Source: Symbiodinium natans (Eukaryota; Sar; Dinophyceae; Suessiales; Symbiodiniaceae). Taken from it: a stretch of 64,000 bases of DNA. The DNA lies in NCBI GenBank assembly GCA_905221605.1, contig CAJNDS010002572.1, forward strand, positions 40,001 to 104,000, in the 5' to 3' direction. The notes beneath the pieces were generated by a model that was given only the letters and a program-made list of their open reading frames with translations, was not told the DNA's origin and ran no database searches. Positions 37,929 through 47,142 of this stretch are shown one piece after another (the first letter of the stretch is position 1; the number at the start of each line of letters is the position of its first letter). The translations under genes were made by a program, and so were the position numbers.

Positions 37929-40427
37929 GCAAGTCTGGCCCGCTTTTGTCCCGGTCCTGAGTGCGCCGAGCAGCACCTGCCTTGGGGCCGTGACCCCACT
38001 GCGCCGAATGGCTTCGCCACTTCCCAGGAGACCGCCTATCCCTCGCAGCTGGCAGCTGGCATAGCGCTGGCTTTCATCAAGGGCATGGTCTCGTGCGGTT
38101 GGGATGGGGCCAGGGTTGCGTTGAACATAGATCGGGACAAGCTAGCCACAGCAGCTGAAAGAGCCATCGCAGGCGTTCAGAGCAAGGCTTCCAGGTTCCC
38201 TGCTCCTGTGAGTGAACACAAGATGGTGGTAGTTCTGCGTTCGCGACGGCCTTTGACTTGTCCTTGCGAGCCTGGAAAGCGCCTCGAGCAGCCATTTCCG
38301 CTGCCTGCTGGTGTCAGGGCCACACCATTTGTTGCTTGTGTTCCTGCGAAGAGTCAGCTCCTCCGCAGTACACCCATCTCGGTTAAGGTTGGGGATTGGT
38401 TAGCTGGGTCTAAAGTTGAAGCCGAGCAGTTGTCATTTGAGCAAGCGTGGGGCGTACCGCATTCTGAAGCCGAGTTTGTCGAGGCTGCTGTGAAAGCAGG
38501 CCACCCGAGCAGCTTCCGCGAGGCGCTGCCAGATGTGCTTCAGAAAGCAGTAAAGTTGAATGAGACAATGGACGATGCAGACCTTGCAAAGATGAGGACT
38601 CACTGGATCCGCAAATGGGCTAAAAGGGCAGAACAACTTGCGCCCGAAGAAGAAGAGCTCAAGAAGACATTGCATCCTTCCTGCAGAGCCATCTTAGAGC
38701 CAAAGCGCTTGCTGCTTTACAAGGAAATCCTCACAGAGTGTAACTACCCGGACCCGGGTGCGTTCGATGAGCTTCTACAGGGCACGCAGCTTACTGGTGA
38801 AGTACCCATCACGGGGATCTTCACGCCAACATTCAAGCCTGCCAAAACAACTGTAGATCAGGTCAAGAGGGAAGCCAGCAGCATCCGCTCAGGGGTGCTT
38901 TCGAAGGTCCGACCAACAGGAGAGCTGGATGCGGAAGTGATGAAAAAGACATGGGAAGAGTGCAATGCCGGATGGCTTGAAGGGCCGATTCCGCTCAGTG
39001 AGCTGGAAAGCAGCGCGCTTGTAAGCCGTAGGTTCGACGTTGTGCAGGGGTCTAAAGTAAGGGTCATAGACGACTTCTCACTGGGAGGGGTGAACGGCAC
39101 AGTGCAAGTGGCCGAGACTCCACGGCCACACGCCACTGACAAAGTGGCCGCCCTCTGCCTCGCACTGCTTGCAAAGTGTGGTCGCAGCACCGTGCTCGGC
39201 CGCACGTTTGATCTCAAGTCTGCTTACCGTCAGCTTGCAGTGTCGCCGGAGTCCTCCTGGGCTAGCTATGTTGCCTGTTGGGATCCGGCAATTCAGGCGC
39301 CACGGATCTTCCGTATGCGAGCGCTCCCTTTTGGCGCGAGCCGTGCTGTGTACGCGTTCCTTCGCGTTGCCATGTCTTTGTGGTTTGTTGCGGCTGGCCA
39401 GCTAGCGATACCCTGGACATCTTTCTTCGACGATTTCGTGACCTTTGCCCGGGGAGCAGGAAGCACACACTTGCAGCGTACTGTTGAAGCCTTCTTTAAG
39501 CTCCTAGGATGGGGTTTCGCAGAGAGTGGAGATAAGGCACAGCCTTTTGCGTTGAGTTTCCACGCGCTGGGGATAAAAGTTGACCTCAGCAAGTTTTGCG
39601 AGGGTTCCGTACTCTTCTCGAACACAGAGAAGCGCGTCTCAGAGCTTAGGGACACGTTCCAGAAGATCCTCGAAACAGGGCTGCTGCCTCAATCCTTCGC
39701 CCTGAAGCTTAGGGGTCGTATGCAATTTGCGGACGGCCAGCTCTTCGGAAGAACCGGTAGAGCATGCATGCGAACCATCACATCCTTTGCGTATGGCGAC
39801 GCCGGCCCGGTGCTCACGCCAGCCGCTAGGAATGCGATTGCCAGGTTTTTGAAGAGACTGTGTGCAGATGCACCCAGAGTGATTTCGATCTTAAGCGAGC
39901 GACCTTGGTTCGTTTTCACGGATGCATCCTATGACGTGTCGAACAGACAGTGGCCATGTGGGCTTGGAGGCATCCTGTTCAACCAGTCGGGACAGGCGGT
40001 TGAGTTCTTCTCTGTGTGCTTGACCGCAGAGCAGATTCGCCTCCTCGGTGGCGATAGGTCCCAACAAATCATCTTCGAGGCAGAGCTCCTTGCCCTTGTG
40101 GTGGCGGCCCGGAAATGGGGGCCTTCCTTGTTTGCGAAGCCTGTAATGTTTTATGTTGATAATAACTCAACTAGAGACGTGGCTATCTCGGCAAGTGCTC
40201 GCACGTGCGTCCCCTCGAGTCTATTGGAACAGCTTGTTCATGCTGAGGAAAGACTAAGCTTGTATCCCTGGTACTCTCGTGTGCCCTCACCGTCTAATCC
40301 GGCTGACAGCCCATCGCGGGAGCTGCTTCAGACACTGTCTTGGAAAGGCCGAACGCTGAAGGCGTCAGATGTAAGCGAGACCCTGTGCGACTGCTTCAGT
40401 CTCCTTGAAGGTTGGACGGTAAATTAG
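37878..40427 (+). CDS. Retroelement polyprotein: reverse transcriptase and RNase H
   Basis: Open from a stop at 37866 to TAG at 40425-40427; the first in-frame ATG is only at 38085, so the true start or a leader/frameshift start is unresolved. Numbering codons from 37878: RT motifs are RVIDDFSLGG (395-404), FDLKSAYRQL with the catalytic Asp (444-453), ALPFGASRAV (482-491) and SFFDDFVTF with the Asp-Asp pair (515-523). RNase H has D682 (FTDASYD), E734 (EAELLALVVAARKW), D761 (YVDNNSTRD) and D810 (NPADSPSR), so all four acidic residues are present. The N-terminal 380 residues contain a basic/acidic helical part (KMRTHWIRKWAKRAEQL) and are not assigned. No Gag, protease or tyrosine recombinase is recognised. 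Both enzyme cores look functional. Confidence 0.95.
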   Translation: MQVESSRGSRALLAFCFASLARFCPGPECAEQHLPWGRDPTAPNGFATSQETAYPSQLAAGIALAFIKGMVSCGWDGARVALNIDRDKLATAAERAIAGVQSKASRFPAPVSEHKMVVVLRSRRPLTCPCEPGKRLEQPFPLPAGVRATPFVACVPAKSQLLRSTPISVKVGDWLAGSKVEAEQLSFEQAWGVPHSEAEFVEAAVKAGHPSSFREALPDVLQKAVKLNETMDDADLAKMRTHWIRKWAKRAEQLAPEEEELKKTLHPSCRAILEPKRLLLYKEILTECNYPDPGAFDELLQGTQLTGEVPITGIFTPTFKPAKTTVDQVKREASSIRSGVLSKVRPTGELDAEVMKKTWEECNAGWLEGPIPLSELESSALVSRRFDVVQGSKVRVIDDFSLGGVNGTVQVAETPRPHATDKVAALCLALLAKCGRSTVLGRTFDLKSAYRQLAVSPESSWASYVACWDPAIQAPRIFRMRALPFGASRAVYAFLRVAMSLWFVAAGQLAIPWTSFFDDFVTFARGAGSTHLQRTVEAFFKLLGWGFAESGDKAQPFALSFHALGIKVDLSKFCEGSVLFSNTEKRVSELRDTFQKILETGLLPQSFALKLRGRMQFADGQLFGRTGRACMRTITSFAYGDAGPVLTPAARNAIARFLKRLCADAPRVISILSERPWFVFTDASYDVSNRQWPCGLGGILFNQSGQAVEFFSVCLTAEQIRLLGGDRSQQIIFEAELLALVVAARKWGPSLFAKPVMFYVDNNSTRDVAISASARTCVPSSLLEQLVHAEERLSLYPWYSRVPSPSNPADSPSRELLQTLSWKGRTLKASDVSETLCDCFSLLEGWTVN

Positions 40428-40650
40428 GGGGTGAAGGTAGTCCCTGCCCTAGGGCCCGCACTGGCGGCTGCAACCCCCTGGGCCGGGAGCTACATGTAGA
40501 TACTGTAGGGCACTGTAGGGTAGATCCCTCTGAGACTCAAAGGATATTCCCCAGCGTCACCGAAGGAAAAGAAGTGGCACTGTGCTTCTTCTGTACCTGG
40601 TTGCGTCTGCACAGTCACGTTCAGTTTAGGCCATGTTAGTCTGGAGTGAA
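40426..40650 (+). repeat. Split direct repeat B1
   Basis: Starts at the stop codon (AGGGGGTGAAGGTAGTCC) and ends TTAGTCTGGAGTGAA, directly abutting A2. It pairs with B2 at 40928. Confidence 0.9.
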
Positions 40651-40886
40651 GAGTGTGGTCATGGAGCCAGTGACATGATAACTCTTTCACTTGGGCTAAC
40701 AGTGAGTCCACACTTGGACGAGCCTAAACAACTCGCAAGTTCCACGCGTCTGTGAGTGCCTGCTTGTGTTGGGTTAGTGCATGCGTGGTTGCACGTGTTG
40801 ATGTGCCGTTCTCTGCAAGATTGTGACATCACAGCTTGCAAGTAGAATCAAGTAGAGCAAGTAGAGCCCTTTTAGCATTTTGCTTT
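40651..40886 (+). repeat. Split direct repeat A2
   Basis: Second copy of A1, followed by a 41-nt unique spacer (40887-40927) before B2. The short frame across A2-B2 is a shadow of the repeats. Confidence 0.9.
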
Positions 40887-40927
40887 TCCCACCCACCACG
40901 TCCCTGCAAAATGCGTCGGGCTGGCGC

Positions 40928-41152
40928 AGGGGGTGAAGGTAGTCCCTGCCCTAGGGCCCGCACTGGCGGCTGTAACCCCCTGGGCCGGCAGCTACATGTA
41001 GATACTGTAGGGCACTGTAGGGTAGATCCCTCTGAGACTCAAAGGATATTCCCCAGCGTCACCGAAGGAAAAGAAGTGGCACTGTGCTTCTTCTGTACCT
41101 GGTTGCGTCTGCACAGTCACGTTCAGTTTAGGCCATGTTAGTCTGGAGTGAA
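40928..41152 (+). repeat. Split direct repeat B2, 3' end of the element
   Basis: Near-identical to B1. Host sequence with a CCCTAAA array resumes after 41153. Confidence 0.9.
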
Positions 41153-41205
41153 TTTACCCCTCTTGCTTAAAACAGTGTAGGGGCCGTTGAAGGAAGACTT
41201 GCAAA

Positions 41206-41392
41206 CTGAACCCTAAACCCTAAACCCTAAACCCTAAACCCTAAACCCTAAACCCTAAACCCTAAACCCTAAACCCTAAACCCTAAACCCTAAACCCTAA
41301 ACCCTAAACCCTAAACCCTAAACCCTAAACCCTAAACCCTAAACCCTAAACCCTAAACCCTAAACCCTAAACCCTAAACCCTAAACCCTAAA
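41206..41392. repeat. Longest CCCTAAA array of the window
   Basis: About 26 perfect units, just 3' of the retroelement and on the acceptor side of the exon at 41418. Confidence 0.97.
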
Positions 41393-41417
41393 TGTCATGG
41401 GCCGTGTGCGGCTGCAG

Positions 41418-41484
41418 GTACCCCGTCCCGGCACAGGCACAGCCGGCTTCCTGGAAGGGTGCGCCAAGGCAGCGGAGGCGGCAG
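41418..41484 (+). CDS. Candidate exon
   Basis: Acceptor GGCTGCAG; reads VPRPGTGTAGFLEGCAKAAE then AA and ends at CAG|GTTGGG. The frame also extends upstream (VMGRVRLQ), so the acceptor may be earlier. Confidence 0.5.
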
Positions 41485-41503
41485 GTTGGGTTAGGGTTTA
41501 GGT

Positions 41504-41660
41504 TTTAGGGTTTAGGGTTTAGGGTTTAGTTAGTGTTTAGGGTTTAGGGTTTAGGGTTTAGGGTTTAGGGTTTAGGGTTTAGGGTTTAGGGTTTAGGGTT
41601 AGGGTTTAGGGTTTAGGGTTTAGGGTTTAGGGTTTAGGGTTTAGGGTTTAGGGTTTAGGA
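41504..41660. repeat. Long TTTAGGG array
   Basis: About 20 units with few variants on the donor side of the exon at 41418. It is the opposite strand orientation to the array at 41206. Confidence 0.95.
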
Positions 41661-42177
41661 GCGCCCGGTTTTGTGGTGGCGGTTGAGGGGTTTTAGGGTT
41701 TAGGGCATATAAGAGTTTAGGGCTTTTTTTTAAGGGCCTGAGGGTTTTTGTTGAGGGTTTAGGGTTTGGCGGGCTTTAAGGGTTTAGGGTTTAGTTTAGG
41801 GTTTTTAGGGTTTTAGGGTTCAGGGGTGCAAGGAGGGACGCTTGTGCAGTACTAGTTTCTGTCTAAGGCCCTCAAGAAACCAAAAACCCTACACCCAAAA
41901 AATCTCCTTTCCCCCGAGGTCGGACTTTTGGAATTCTTCTTTTTGCCCTAAACCCGAAACCCCCAAACCCTAAACCCGAAACCCTAAACCCTAAACCCTA
42001 AAACCTAAACCTCCTAAACCCTAAACCCTCGCTGCACGGTGTCAGCTTTTGGGTCCGGGGTTTTGAGCTTGGGGGCCTAGGTGCTGTTCTGCCCGAAGCC
42101 GCCATGCTCTTTGTTTGCAGTTCCTAAACCCTAAACCCTAAACCCTAAACCCTAAACCCTAAACCCTCATCAAGCAG

Positions 42178-42216
42178 CTCTGCATCAAGAGCCCCGTGAC
42201 CCTCCACACGATCTAG
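42178..42216 (+). CDS. Candidate terminal exon, LCIKSPVTLHTI
   Basis: Follows ATCAAGCAG after a CCCTAAA array and reads 12 codons to TAG. Reading through the acceptor gives LIKQLCIKSPVTLHTI, so the true border may be earlier. Not followed by TTTAGGG until 42303. Confidence 0.45.
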   Translation, partial: LCIKSPVTLHTI

Positions 42217-42732
42217 GCAGCAAACCCAAGCCCTTCTGAAACACACACCCCCAAAAAAGGCGCCGAATGTAGAAGAAGACCCCAAACGTTAAGGGTTGAG
42301 GGTTTAGGGTTTAGGGTTTTGCTTAAGGTTTTAAAAATACAGGCTTAATGTTTCAAGGGTTTGGGGTTGTTGAAAGCTTCAAGGGTTGAGGGGTGCAAGG
42401 GTTCAAGGGTACAAGGGTTCAAGGGTTCAAGGGGGTTGAGGGCTTGTTTAGGGTTTAGGGTTTAGGGTTTAGGGTTTAGGGTTTAGGGTTTAGGGTGTAG
42501 GCGATCTAAGCCCCCTTTAAACCCGAAAGGGTTAGCCGTTTGCTGAAGGTAGACTCCGCCCGCAAGAGCCCCAACATGAGAACTCCAGGCTGTAAGCCGT
42601 GCAAGTTCTGAGGGGTTCCGGAGAAGTAGGGTTTAGGGTTTAGGGTGTAGGGTTTAGGGTTTAGGGTTTAGGGTTAGGGTTTAGGGACCCTAGCTTTGTG
42701 CAACCTCGTGCCATAGCCAGGTGCCTTACGAC

Positions 42733-42810
42733 ATGGCCGCAAAGCGGGGGGCGCCCAAAGGCGCCAAAGGCACCAAAGGCGGCGGCAAAGGCGGCGACGC
42801 AGGAAGCCGG
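42733..42810 (+). CDS. First exon of a Gly/Lys-rich, possibly RNA-binding protein
   Basis: ATG at 42733, 12 nt after CCATAGCCAG, a likely leader acceptor. Reads MAAKRGAPKGAKGTKGGGKG then GDAGSR and ends at GTCAGGGTTTAGGG. The GKGG-type repeats continue in the exon at 43353, supporting one gene; such tails are common in nucleic-acid-binding proteins. Confidence 0.6.
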
Positions 42811-43233
42811 GTCAGGGTTTAGGGTTTAGGGTTAGGGTCTAGGGGTTTAGGGTTTAGGGTTTGGGGCTTGGAGATTGGGAATCTTGAATATTCGTGGGTT
42901 GGGCGGAGATTTAATGTTGGGCTGGGGGGCAGGGATTCATTTTCGCGGAAGAAGAATCCCTAAGACCCTTATAAACCCTAAGCCCTTGACCCTTGAACCT
43001 TTCAAATTTGCGACTCGGAGGCTAATCTTGAGATCCGTGGCGGTTCCTTGTGCTGTTCGCGGAAGAAACCCCCCTAAACCTATAAACCCTAAACCCTAGA
43101 CCCTAAAGCCTAAACCCTAAACCCGAAGCCCGTTCTGGGAGCAAGATGTTAACTGGGCGACGCGTGCGATGTTACCTTCCAGTCATGTCCCACCAGTTCC
43201 GAGTTTCTTGCTGTTGGTTACTTGGGAGTGGGG

Positions 43234-43336
43234 GGGAATGAGGTACCCTACATAATCCCTTAAAGGGGACATGTATATATATATATATTATGTAATACCT
43301 TAAAGGGTATATAAGGGCCCTACTTCCCTCATTCCC
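43234..43336. mobile_element. Possible MITE with TA-repeat core
   Basis: GGGAATGAGGTACCCTACAT on the left and GGGCCCTACTTCCCTCATTCCC (part) on the right are inverted; CCCTTAAAGGGG and CCTTAAAGGG repeat inside, around a (TA)n core. It lies in intron 1 of the gene starting at 42733, ending 16 bp before exon 2. Confidence 0.5.
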
Positions 43337-43352
43337 TGCTAACCATTGAAAG

Positions 43353-43389
43353 GGCAAAGGTCGGAAAGGTCAGAAAGGCGATGGCGCTG
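43353..43389 (+). CDS. Gly/Lys-rich protein, exon 2
   Basis: Acceptor TTGAAAG; reads GKGRKGQKGDGA. A donor GTCGAG at 43390 leaves one base that joins in phase with exon 3 (GGA TAC). Without that donor the frame continues GRVPSAARAI. Confidence 0.5.
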
Positions 43390-43650
43390 GTCGAGTGCCG
43401 AGTGCCGCCCGAGCCATACATATCTCTCAGACTCCTAAGACCCGAAGCCATAAACCCTAAGGATCCGGCCAGAGACCCTTATAATACCCTAAACATCTAA
43501 GCCGTAAGCAAGTTGCAAACCCCTAAACATCTAAGCCGTAAACCTCCAAACGCCCCGGGACCTTAAACCCTCTATCTTACCCTCTATCTATACCCTAATC
43601 CCAAGACTACCCCTAAACCCTAAGCCCTAACCATCAACCCCAAGTTTGAG

Positions 43651-43727
43651 GATACGAGCAGTGGGGGCCGCCCAACAAACGGCCGCGGCCAGCCTCGAGC
43701 GAAGGCGGGGCGTTTTTCCTTGGAGGG
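43651..43727 (+). CDS. Gly/Lys-rich protein, exon 3 (possible RRM start)
   Basis: Acceptor AAGTTTGAG; reads YEQWGPPNKRPRPASSEGGA then FFLGG, ending at GTTTAGGG (43728). AFFLGG resembles the RNP2 strand of an RNA-recognition motif and NKRPRPA a nuclear signal. A second frame (Gly/Arg-rich) is open. Confidence 0.45.
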
Positions 43728-43739
43728 GTTTAGGGTTCA

Positions 43740-44540
43740 GGTTTAGGGTTTAGGGTTTAGGGTTTAGGGTTTAGGGTTTAGGGTTTAGGGGCCTCTTGGC
43801 AGGGAAGTGGGGACGCAGGCACGCTGGGGAGTAGGGCAGATAGAGTTGGGAAGTAAGCGCCCTAGACTCTTGAAGGTTCGTAAAAAACTTGGGGGACATG
43901 GTGCCCGTATTCCCTCGTGATAGCGAGTAAGTTTCTTCGTAGAGTTTCCTGGAGAAGTGAGAGATGGGTTTGGGAGCTTAGGGTTTCGGATTTACAGTCT
44001 AGGATCTGGGGTTTAGGGCTTATGTCCCATTACCCTTTCGTTTGGGAATAGACCTCAATTCGCAAACAGGGCCCCATTCACTTGGTTTTGTTTGGCATTT
44101 CGGTGTTGGGTCTTGAGGGATTAGGGTTTAGGGAGGCACGAGAACTCGCGAATTCCCTTGCCGAAGTGCGAAACCGGGCTGGAATTGCTCAAAGAACCTC
44201 AACAGATTATAGTCGAGAATCCTTATCGCCATAACGGGTAAGCCCGACGGCAAATTTGTTTTCCCGAAGCTAATCCTTGTAGGTTTCGGGTTGACACCCT
44301 TCGTCCTTCGGGCAGTTGCAAGGGCCCATTTAGGATGGACCGTTATTTTGGAAATCCTACATACCCCGTATATACCCTACAAAGACCACATGATTTAGGG
44401 ACCCTGTAATTACCCTTACCCAAGTACAACCCTGAACACTAAGGCAACACCCCTACTTGAAGCTTCATGGGTACTTATAAGTAGGGTTCTAGGTACCCTT
44501 GATTAGCTTATGACCATAGTTACCCTGCTTGTAACCCTCA
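43740..44540. other. Intron with one TTTAGGG array and unique sequence
   Basis: TTTAGGG array at 43744-43790, then unique sequence with scattered GGGTTTAGGG remnants and repeated GGTACCC/GGGTACTT words near 44470-44500. No exon supported. Confidence 0.5.
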
Positions 44541-44541
44541 G

Positions 44542-44641
44542 CCTTCCCTTCGTGTGCGAAGGCATCGACACTGTGGCGTCGGTGGGCGCGGCGGATGCAG
44601 GCTTCGACGAGGACAGCTTTTTGCCCAAGCCCTGCGTCCTG
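44542..44641 (+). CDS. Candidate exon
   Basis: Acceptor AACCCTCAG; reads LPFVCEGIDTVASVGAADAG then FDEDSFLPKPCVL. Ends at GTTTGACG, so the TGA may be intronic. Another frame (Arg/Gly-rich) is open. Confidence 0.4.
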
Positions 44642-44764
44642 GTTTGACGCTTCAGGGAGTTTTTGGGTTTGGGTTCGCATCCCTTCACACATCTACCGGG
44701 CAAGAAAGAACGGGTAGCCTTTGTTACGGGCTGCACAGCGTTTTAGGATCTGGGTTCTGAGTGC

Positions 44765-44835
44765 CTTGACCTAAACCCAAACCCCCAAACCCCAAACCCC
44801 AAACCCCAAACCCCAAACCCCAAACCCCAAACCCT
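44765..44835. repeat. CCCCAAA variant array
   Basis: Seven or more homogenised CCCCAAA units followed by CCCTAAA. Confidence 0.9.
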
Positions 44836-44902
44836 AAACCCTAAACCCTAAACCCTAAGAGGGGGAATGGGGGAGTGGGAAGGGCAGCAGAAGCCTTAAA
44901 TC

Positions 44903-44979
44903 GGCTACCCTCTCGTGAGGAGTCGATCCACGCCTTCTACGCATCCCAGCCGGGCTTTGTGGCTTTCAAGGCCTTGGGC
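44903..44979 (+). CDS. Candidate exon
   Basis: Reads LPSREESIHAFYASQPGFVA then FKALG, followed by CTTAGGGTTTAGGG. GFVAFKA resembles the RNP1 strand of an RRM. Borders approximate. Confidence 0.45.
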
Positions 44980-44982
44980 TTA

Positions 44983-45103
44983 GGGTTTAGGGTTTAGGGT
45001 TTGGGGTTTAGGGTTTAGGGTTTAGGGTTTAGGGTTTAGGGTTTAGGGTTTAGGGTTTAGGGTTTAGGGTTTAGGGTTTAGGGTTTAGGGTTTAGGGTTT
45101 GGG
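44983..45103. repeat. Long TTTAGGG array
   Basis: About 16 units, mostly perfect, directly on the donor side of the preceding exon. Confidence 0.95.
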
Positions 45104-45526
45104 TATTTAGGGATTCAAACGTGAACCCGACGAGCCCAATACCCATTGATGAAGCGAAGTACCTTAAATCATACGAATATGGTTTAAGGAATCTTCCTTA
45201 GTCAAGGGGTATTGGGTTCTCTGGGAACATCATCAAAAGCAGGTCGCAGATATTTTTTAGACCGGGTCCTCAAAGAGATACCCTGAACCTAAACCCTCAA
45301 CCCTGAACCCGAAACCCTTATGATGAGCACAAGCTTACTCAAGCTTGCCCGCTGCTTCAGGCTTAGGGCGTTGACGGTTTAGGGCTGCGCACAGAAGGGC
45401 CTCCCACGTCCGGCGATGTTCCCGGCCACTCTAAACCCTAAACCCGAAACCCCAAACCCTAAACCTTAAGCCCTGAACCTTAAACCCTAAGACCTAAGCC
45501 CTACCACCTAAACCGACACCTCAAAG

Positions 45527-45628
45527 CATACGAACAGTATAGCCGAGGCGAACAGTCGCCTGGGCGGCGGCTTCGCCAAGTTCCAGTCACCGGAGATGGC
45601 GCAGCAGGCCACATTGTTCTCGACCTAA
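45527..45628 (+). CDS. Candidate exon with RRM RNP1-like strand
   Basis: After CTCAAAG, phase 0: HTNSIAEANSRLGGGFAKFQ then SPEMAQQATLFST and TAA. GGGFAKF plus SPEMAQQA matches the RNP1 strand and following helix of RNA-recognition motifs. Probably the last part of the gene starting at 42733, but the joins are not all phase-resolved. Confidence 0.45.
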   Translation, partial: HTNSIAEANSRLGGGFAKFQSPEMAQQATLFST

Positions 45629-45659
45629 ACCCTAAACCCTAAACCCTAAACCCTAAACC

Positions 45660-45905
45660 CTTGATTAAGGAATATTCCTGAAACCATATACGGATCCTTA
45701 GTATGATTCAAGTGAACATATCTTCCTTGGTATCGTCGTTTAAATGAAACAAAATATCAAATTACATTAGTAAAAATGTAGCATCCAACTTCACTAATAC
45801 AGATTAAAAGATTTTTAATTTTTAATTCAATCAAAACTACCGCCCTGTCCGTGAATACAAAACTGAATATTTTTGGTTTTTCACTCAAGTTGAAATTTCA
45901 TACTT
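45660..45905. other. AT-rich unique segment
   Basis: Markedly AT-rich, with AAAATATCAAATTACATT-like words and no telomeric units. No coding signal. Composition differs sharply from its flanks and may be an inserted or intergenic sequence. Confidence 0.5.
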
Positions 45906-46310
45906 CTGCTGCAGCAGCACCAATTTTCTATCCAAACCCGGCCGCGTTTTGAGTTTGGGTAAGGGTTTGAGGTGTTCTCGAGCAGGGTTTTCGCGAAGTT
46001 GACGTGGCTTGTGCAACTCGTGCCTTCTCAAGCGACCTTTGTGGCAAATTCAGAATGGTAGAGCACAAGGAGAAGAAAATTTTCTCGTGATCAGGATGGT
46101 GTAGAGCGATAGGCAAAAGTTATTATTAGTAGGAACGATATTACAAGGTGTCCTTGATCTTCCTCTAGTTAAGGGGTATGGGGCTCTTTGGGGTATCAGG
46201 CAGATCGCCATATTCCACATTCTTCCCTTTCGGCACATGACGCTACTCCTGAAACACGAAACCCTAAACCCTTGGGCGAAGAAGCTGGTACGAGAACCTG
46301 GGCTATCCAG

Positions 46311-46430
46311 GGTTTCGGGCCCCGTCAGAATCCCCGCAATGTGTCATGTGTCAACTACCCAGCAGCTCCTATTCTAGCTAAATCGCCCTCTGGGCCTCCC
46401 CCACCCCTCCCCCCAAGCGTTAGTATCTAA
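46311..46430 (+). CDS. Candidate exon, Pro-rich
   Basis: Acceptor GGCTATCCAG; reads GFGPRQNPRNVSCVNYPAAP then ILAKSPSGPPPPLPPSVSI with TAA, or donor G|TTAGTATC earlier. Pro-rich, disordered. Confidence 0.4.
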   Translation, partial: GFGPRQNPRNVSCVNYPAAPILAKSPSGPPPPLPPSVSI

Positions 46431-46524
46431 GGGAAATTTCATCGTCCCGTAATCTGGTCCCTCTCTGAAGGGTTCTGAGGTATGGGCCCTGGCGTTTTTC
46501 CGAGTATACTATGGGCTCTATAAG

Positions 46525-46661
46525 GGTTCCCGAATCAAGGGCCCATACAGTATTGAGGGACAAAGTAATTACCCCAAGTGGTATAGTAGAGGGGGCCGCT
46601 ACTTGGGATGTCCTTGCCTCGCCAAACTCTTCTAAAGCCTTAGCCCTTAAGATCACCCATA
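46525..46661 (+). CDS. Candidate exon, clear
   Basis: Acceptor CTCTATAAG; reads VPESRAHTVLRDKVITPSGI, VEGAATWDVLASPNSSKAL and ALKITH, ending at A|GTTTAGGG (46662). Confidence 0.55.
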
Positions 46662-46830
46662 GTTTAGGGTTCAGGGTTCAGGGTTCAGGGTTTAGGGTTT
46701 AGGGTTCAGGGTTCAGGGTTCAGGGTTCAGGGTTTAGGGTTATAACCTCCACAAGCCACGCCGACCCCCAACCCAGCCGAAACCCAAGACCCAAACCTTG
46801 AGCCCTAAGCCCTGAACCCTAAACCCTAAC

Positions 46831-47103
46831 TTGGATGAAATAGAATGTGTCAGTGCTTCACTTCCAACCCGCAATAGTTTCTCCCATCAAAAAATGATAA
46901 ACATGTTCAAGACCGGCCGAAGCACTAAGAGACCCAAAAGGCGCACCAAAAGACCACCATTGCCATTTTTCGACATAAAATGGCTGCAAACGTTTCAGCG
47001 ACAGCAAAAGAAAATCCGCCCCCAAACCCGGTCAAGCCCCGCCCATGATGTCTCCACCCGTCCTAGGTTGTCGAGGTACTTCTGCAAGCTGAGCATCTCG
47101 TAG
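46831..47103 (+). CDS. Candidate exon, Lys/Arg-rich
   Basis: An open frame of 90 codons includes MFKTGRSTKRPKRRTKRPPL, PFFDIKWLQTFQRQQKK and ends FCKLSIS with TAG. A nuclear-localisation-like basic stretch is visible. Borders unclear. Confidence 0.4.
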   Translation: MDEIECVSASLPTRNSFSHQKMINMFKTGRSTKRPKRRTKRPPLPFFDIKWLQTFQRQQKKIRPQTRSSPAHDVSTRPRLSRYFCKLSIS

Positions 47104-47142
47104 GAACGTTCCGTTGTTGCTTGTGTTTCTTTCTTCTGGTAG

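Larger units (their letters stand above)
37693..41152 (+). mobile_element. PAT/Ngaro-like retroelement with split direct repeats
   Basis: Structure: A1 (37693-37928), ORF with RT and RNase H, B1 (40426-40650), A2 (40651-40886), a 41-nt spacer, B2 (40928-41152). A1 and A2 are 236 bp with very few mismatches; B1 and B2 are 225 bp, near-identical. A1-ORF-B1-A2-B2 is the split direct repeat layout of the PAT/Ngaro branch of tyrosine-recombinase (DIRS-type) retrotransposons. No tyrosine recombinase frame is seen, which is unusual. The intact frame and matching repeats imply a recent insertion. Unlike its surroundings, the element contains no telomeric arrays. Confidence 0.85.

Noticed and set aside
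38077-39919. Minus-strand and alternate-frame ORFs across the retroelement
   Set aside because: They are shadows of the RT/RNase H frame, which has all catalytic motifs.
41206-41660. Telomere (chromosome end) or subtelomere
   Set aside because: Arrays are short, occur in both orientations and are flanked on both sides by unique, coding-like sequence across the whole window, so they are interstitial and intronic.
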